From SURF-13 sp041695325 (GTDB taxonomy: Bacteria; Pseudomonadota; Gammaproteobacteria; SURF-13): a DNA stretch of 29,335 nt. The stretch spans positions 1 to 29,335 of the forward strand of contig JBGFRC010000033.1 of the NCBI GenBank assembly GCA_041695325.1, given 5' to 3'. This document shows positions 26,143 to 29,335 of the stretch, piece after piece. Every line of letters starts with the position of its first letter. The stretch's first letter is position 1. Both the position numbers and the translations under genes were made by a program. Under the pieces are notes generated by a model that was not told where the DNA came from, did no database searches, and saw only the letters and a program-made list of their open reading frames with translations.

Positions 26143-27492
26143 GTGGCCGAAGCGGCAGATACGATAGTCGCCCCCGCCACTCCGCCGGGGCGCGGCGGCG
26201 TCGGCATGGTGCGCATCTCCGGCCCGCTCAGCGCGCGCATCGCGCGGCAAATCCTGGGCGCGCTGCCCGCGCCGCGTCGCGCCCATTACGGCGCGTTCCG
26301 CGATGAGCACGGTGAGATCATAGACAGCGGGCTTGCGCTCTACTTTCCCGCGCCGCGTTCCTACACCGGCGAGGACGTGCTGGAGCTGCACGCGCACGGC
26401 TCGCCCGTCGTGCTCGATCTTTTGCTCAAGCGCGCCGTCGCTGTGGGCGCGCGCTTGGCCGCGCCGGGCGAATTTTCCCAGCGCGCGTTTCTCAACGGCA
26501 AGCTCGATCTGGCCCAGGCAGAGGCGGTGGCCGATCTCATCGCCAGCGGCACCGAACAAGCCGCGCGCGCCGCGCAGCGTTCGCTGCAGGGCGAATTCTC
26601 CGCGCGCGTCAACGCCCTGGTCGAGCGCGTGACTGAATTGCGCGCCCATGTCGAGGCGGCGATAGATTTTGCCGAGGAAGAGTTGGACGTTCTCTCTCCG
26701 GACACACTCGACGCGCGTCTGGGCGCGATCGAAGGCGAGCTGGAGAGCATTCAGCACGCGGCGCGGCAGGGCAGTTTGCTGAGCGAAGGCTTGCGCGTGG
26801 TGATTGCCGGTCAGCCCAACGTGGGCAAGTCCAGCCTGCTCAATCGCCTCGCGGGACGCGACAGCGCCATCGTCACCGGCGTTCCCGGCACCACGCGCGA
26901 CGTGCTGCGCGAACACATCCAATTGGACGGCTTGCCGCTGCATATCATAGACACCGCCGGCCTGCGCGACAGTAGCGACCCCATTGAGCAAGAGGGCATA
27001 CGGCGCGCGCGCGAGGAAATCGCGCGCGCCGACCGCGTGCTGCTGGTGCTGGATGATTGCACGGGCATGGGCGCGGCGGAACAGGTTATCCTGCAACAGC
27101 TCCCTGCGCGTGTTCCGCGCACCGTCGTGTATAACAAGATTGATCTCAGCGGACGCGAGCCGCGGTTGAAAGAAAATCCCTGCTTCTTTGAAATAGGTCT
27201 CTCCGCCAAAACCGGCGCAGGCATGGAGCTACTGATACAACACCTGAAGCAAAGCGCGGGCTATCAGGAGCAGGCGGGCGTGTTCAGCGCCCGCCGCCGT
27301 CATCTGGAGGCCTTGGCCGCTGCGCGCGCCGCGCTCACGAACGCACGCGCGCAGTCGCAGAAGAGAAGCGCCGACGAGTTGTTCGCCGAAGAGCTGCGCC
27401 GGGCGCAGAACGCCTTGTCGGAAATCACCGGCGCCTTTACCACCGAGGATTTGCTGGGAAAAATCTTTTCCAGCTTTTGTATCGGGAAATAG
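26143..27492 (+). CDS. mnmE: tRNA modification GTPase MnmE
   Basis: A 449-residue GTPase that with MnmG modifies the wobble uridine of certain tRNAs. An N-terminal THF-binding domain (TIVAPATPPGRGGVGMVRIS), a helical domain and an inserted G domain with GQPNVGKS (about 223-230), TTRD, DTAGLRD and NKID are present. The C-terminal FCIGK gives the catalytic Cys. I chose GTG at 26143 because it gives the standard N-terminus; a TTG at 26122 inside yidC is less likely. The last 18 bp form a possible island attachment site. Confidence 0.97.
   Translation: MAEAADTIVAPATPPGRGGVGMVRISGPLSARIARQILGALPAPRRAHYGAFRDEHGEIIDSGLALYFPAPRSYTGEDVLELHAHGSPVVLDLLLKRAVAVGARLAAPGEFSQRAFLNGKLDLAQAEAVADLIASGTEQAARAAQRSLQGEFSARVNALVERVTELRAHVEAAIDFAEEELDVLSPDTLDARLGAIEGELESIQHAARQGSLLSEGLRVVIAGQPNVGKSSLLNRLAGRDSAIVTGVPGTTRDVLREHIQLDGLPLHIIDTAGLRDSSDPIEQEGIRRAREEIARADRVLLVLDDCTGMGAAEQVILQQLPARVPRTVVYNKIDLSGREPRLKENPCFFEIGLSAKTGAGMELLIQHLKQSAGYQEQAGVFSARRRHLEALAAARAALTNARAQSQKRSADELFAEELRRAQNALSEITGAFTTEDLLGKIFSSFCIGK
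27475..27492 (+). other. Putative genomic-island attachment site at the mnmE 3' end
   Basis: The last 18 bp of mnmE, TTTTGTATCGGGAAATAG, correspond to the place where SGI1-type integrative elements recombine (last 18 bp of trmE/mnmE, similar to TTCTGTATTGGTAAGTAA as I recall it). A tyrosine-recombinase remnant starts directly after it. No second copy is seen before the window ends. Confidence 0.45.
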
Positions 27493-28102
27493 CGAGCGGT
27501 TCCGAATGGGTATTCCCGAGCCGTGGCGACCTGCATCAACCAATTGCGAAAAGCACCCTTAAGGAAGCTCTGAATAATTCCATCCAGGAATTATCAGAGC
27601 ACGAAAAGCAAAAATGTGATTTTTGCTTTTCTTCATTTTTCGATTACTTGCGTAATCGAAAAATGGCGGCACGTCCATGTGCCGCAGGAAACTCTGAATA
27701 AATCAGAGTTTCCTTAACGTGGCGGTGCGGGCGCTGGAAATCAACGTGCGGGATTTCGTGATTCACGATTTCCGGCGCACGGCTTCAACGCATTTGCATG
27801 AAGCCGGCTTCAATTCGGACCGGATCGAGAAGGCACTAGCCTATGAAACCAAGGGCGTCCGGGGTGTCTATAACCGTGCGCAGTACGCCGACCAGCGGCG
27901 CGAAATGCTGCAATGGTGGGCCACCCTTGGGGCCGCTCGTCGTGAACGCGAATTGGGAGACGAGAAGAACAGCAAGCTCGTTCAAGAGGCTGCTGCTGGT
28001 GGGCTTTATCTCGAAACAATGGGTGTTCTGTGGTTGCTTTGTGGCATCATATTCGCGACTGCATCAAATGAAATCGCGAAATTGATATTTGGCGCCAAGT
28101 AA
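27493..28102 (+). pseudogene. Tyrosine recombinase (P4-type integrase) C-terminal remnant split by MITE D
   Basis: Only the C-terminal catalytic part remains. Before the MITE the frame reads SGSEWVFPSRGDLHQPIAKS and TL; after it NVAVRALEINVRDFVIHDFR, RTASTHLHEAGFNSDRIEKA and GVYNRAQYADQRREMLQWWA. This is the P4-integrase box II with HxxR (HDFRR) and a following nucleophile Tyr in VYNRAQY. The N-terminal DNA-binding domain and first catalytic Arg are missing, as the remnant begins at the mnmE stop. Removing MITE D plus one target duplicate restores the frame exactly. A hydrophobic C-terminal extension (about 28010-28100) is atypical and may be read-through beyond the original end. Confidence 0.8.
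27559..27717 (+). mobile_element. MITE-like hairpin-chain element, copy D, inside the integrase remnant
   Basis: Body 27563-27713 (151 bp), flanked by TTAA on both sides (27559-27562 and 27714-27717; CTTAA if one extra shared base is counted). Ends GGAAGCTCTGAATAA and the complement of GGAAACTCTGATTTA differ from the CAGG ends of copies A-C and look like IS5-type ends. The interior keeps the same chain of hairpins: a GAATTATCAGAG arm, GAAAAGCAAAAAT, CATTTTTCGATTAC, and GCGGCAC before a terminal hairpin. Confidence 0.8.
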
Positions 28103-28252
28103 CTGCGCCCCAAAAATAGTGCGCCCAGCGACGAATTCGATCCCAGAGCAAGCAGTTTCAAGAACAAGCTGCCCTCGGCGGCCAATGGTTGCGAATGGTT
28201 GCGAACTGCACCATACTCGGCCAGGCTCAATATACGAAATGAGGAGACCAAT

Positions 28253-28501
28253 ATGGCCATCTTGCACGTCCGCAATGTCCCCGAGAAGCTCTACAAGCGC
28301 ATCCAGAAGCTCGCGGAGGAGGAGAACCGCTCGGTAACCGCCGAAGTCATCCAGCTCTTGAACCAGGGCCTCCAGGCGCGCGAGGCGCGCCGGGGTGCGG
28401 CGGCCGTTATCGAGCGCATCCGGCAGCGGGCCCAGAAAATCGAGCTGCCCCGCGGCTGGAAGGACTCGGCCGAGCTGCTCCGCGAGGACCGCAGCCGGTG
28501 A
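28253..28501 (+). CDS. VapB/FitA-type ribbon-helix-helix antitoxin
   Basis: An 82-residue protein with an N-terminal RHH domain (MAILHVRNVPEKLYKRIQKL, AEEENRSVTAEVIQLLNQGL) that binds DNA as a dimer. A C-terminal toxin-binding tail ends in IELPRGWKDSAELLREDRSR. GAGGAG lies 7 bases before the ATG. It overlaps vapC by 4 bp (GTGA), so translation is coupled. Together they form a type II toxin-antitoxin unit, usually autoregulated; no clear operator palindrome is visible upstream. Confidence 0.88.
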   Translation: MAILHVRNVPEKLYKRIQKLAEEENRSVTAEVIQLLNQGLQAREARRGAAAVIERIRQRAQKIELPRGWKDSAELLREDRSR

Positions 28502-28953
28502 ATCCGGCCCCGTTCCGGGCGGTGGTGGATGCCAGCGTCGCAGTGAAACTATTTGTACCGGAGACGCTTTCCGCCGAGGCACAGGCTGTGTTCACGCGCT
28601 TCGCCCAGGAAAACGGCGCCGAGCTGATCGTCCCGGACCTCTTTTTTGTCGAGTGCGCGAACGTGTTCTGGAAATGGGTACAGCGATCCGCCTACCCCGC
28701 TAAAGCCGCCCAGGAACATCTGCGCGATTTAACAGGTCTTGGTCTGACCGCGATTCCTGCCCAAGTTCTGGCTGACGATGCCCTGGAGATCGTGTTGAAA
28801 CAACGGGTCACGGCTTGTGACGCCTGCTGCATCGCCGCCGCCTCGCAATTGCAGCTTCCCCTGATCACGGCGGACGAGAAGTTGGCGCGCCGGATGGAAA
28901 AAGGCCCGCACGACGTGCGGTGGTTGGGGGATGTGAAACCGGTGTCCCCATAG
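28498..28953 (+). CDS. vapC: VapC-type PIN-domain ribonuclease toxin
   Basis: A 151-residue PIN endoribonuclease. The acidic metal-binding residues are all visible: Asp11 (VVDASVAVK), Glu52 (FFVECANVFW), Asp108 (ACDACCIAAA) and Asp126 (LITADEKLAR). Such toxins cleave tRNA or rRNA unless bound by VapB. The start is GTG at 28498, overlapping the vapB stop. It lies between the mnmE-linked integrase remnant and hsdM, a typical place for a stabilising cargo module. Confidence 0.9.
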   Translation: MNPAPFRAVVDASVAVKLFVPETLSAEAQAVFTRFAQENGAELIVPDLFFVECANVFWKWVQRSAYPAKAAQEHLRDLTGLGLTAIPAQVLADDALEIVLKQRVTACDACCIAAASQLQLPLITADEKLARRMEKGPHDVRWLGDVKPVSP

Positions 28954-28987
28954 GGGCTATATCAGGTTACGAGGGAGGACGGCTTAA

Positions 28988-29335
<348 letters not shown>

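Overview
The window is a proteobacterial chromosome segment centred on the replication origin. The order hemJ-tlpA-gyrB-dnaN-dnaA on the minus strand, facing rpmH-rnpA-yidD-yidC-mnmE on the plus strand, is the classic origin neighbourhood of Gamma- and Betaproteobacteria. The GyrB with a long insert in its TOPRIM part, YidD, a Do-family protease, TonB/ExbBD with Fur-type boxes and sigma-32/sigma-E-like promoters all fit. recF is absent between dnaN and gyrB; that gap holds a 16-bp parS-like site instead. Three perfect DnaA boxes lie in the dnaA-dnaN gap, so I place oriC there. I cannot name a genus.

Layout. 1-3264: an accessory stretch with a MITE-like hairpin element, a secreted trypsin-like protease followed by a secreted protein resembling a doubled copy of the protease prodomain, and a 3'-truncated IS3-family element. 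3379-7733: a truncated rubrerythrin, katG, a toxin-antitoxin pair with a nonsense codon in each gene, and an aquaporin-arsC pair. These are separated by attC-like integron recombination sites, and no integrase gene is visible, so the segment looks like an integron-derived cassette cluster in which katG itself is a cassette. 7971-11081: a methyltransferase-like membrane protein and DoxX (minus strand), then hsp20 and a Do-type protease (plus strand), bounded by two inverted 233-bp MITE copies. 11321-13026: three minus-strand genes (small secreted protein, ferritin-like protein, DUF5667-like protein with a Gly/Pro tail). 13076-17349: an iron-uptake locus (TonB-dependent receptor, small Cys-rich protein, tonB-exbD-exbB) with three Fur-box-like palindromes. 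17433-27492: origin-linked core genes. 27475-29335: the 3' end of mnmE, known elsewhere as a genomic-island integration site, followed by a broken tyrosine recombinase, vapBC and the start of a type I hsdM gene.

The most unusual theme is a family of four mobile hairpin-chain elements (A 235-421, B 7730-7970, C 11078-11318, D 27559-27717). Each has terminal inverted repeats and a 4-bp YTAR direct duplication. The stems differ between copies but keep pairing. Copy D interrupts the recombinase, and removing it with one duplicate restores the frame. Copies B and C sit on the TAG stop codons of two genes. The second theme is the attC-bounded katG and toxin-antitoxin cassettes, where the start core of each cassette is complementary to its own R'' box.
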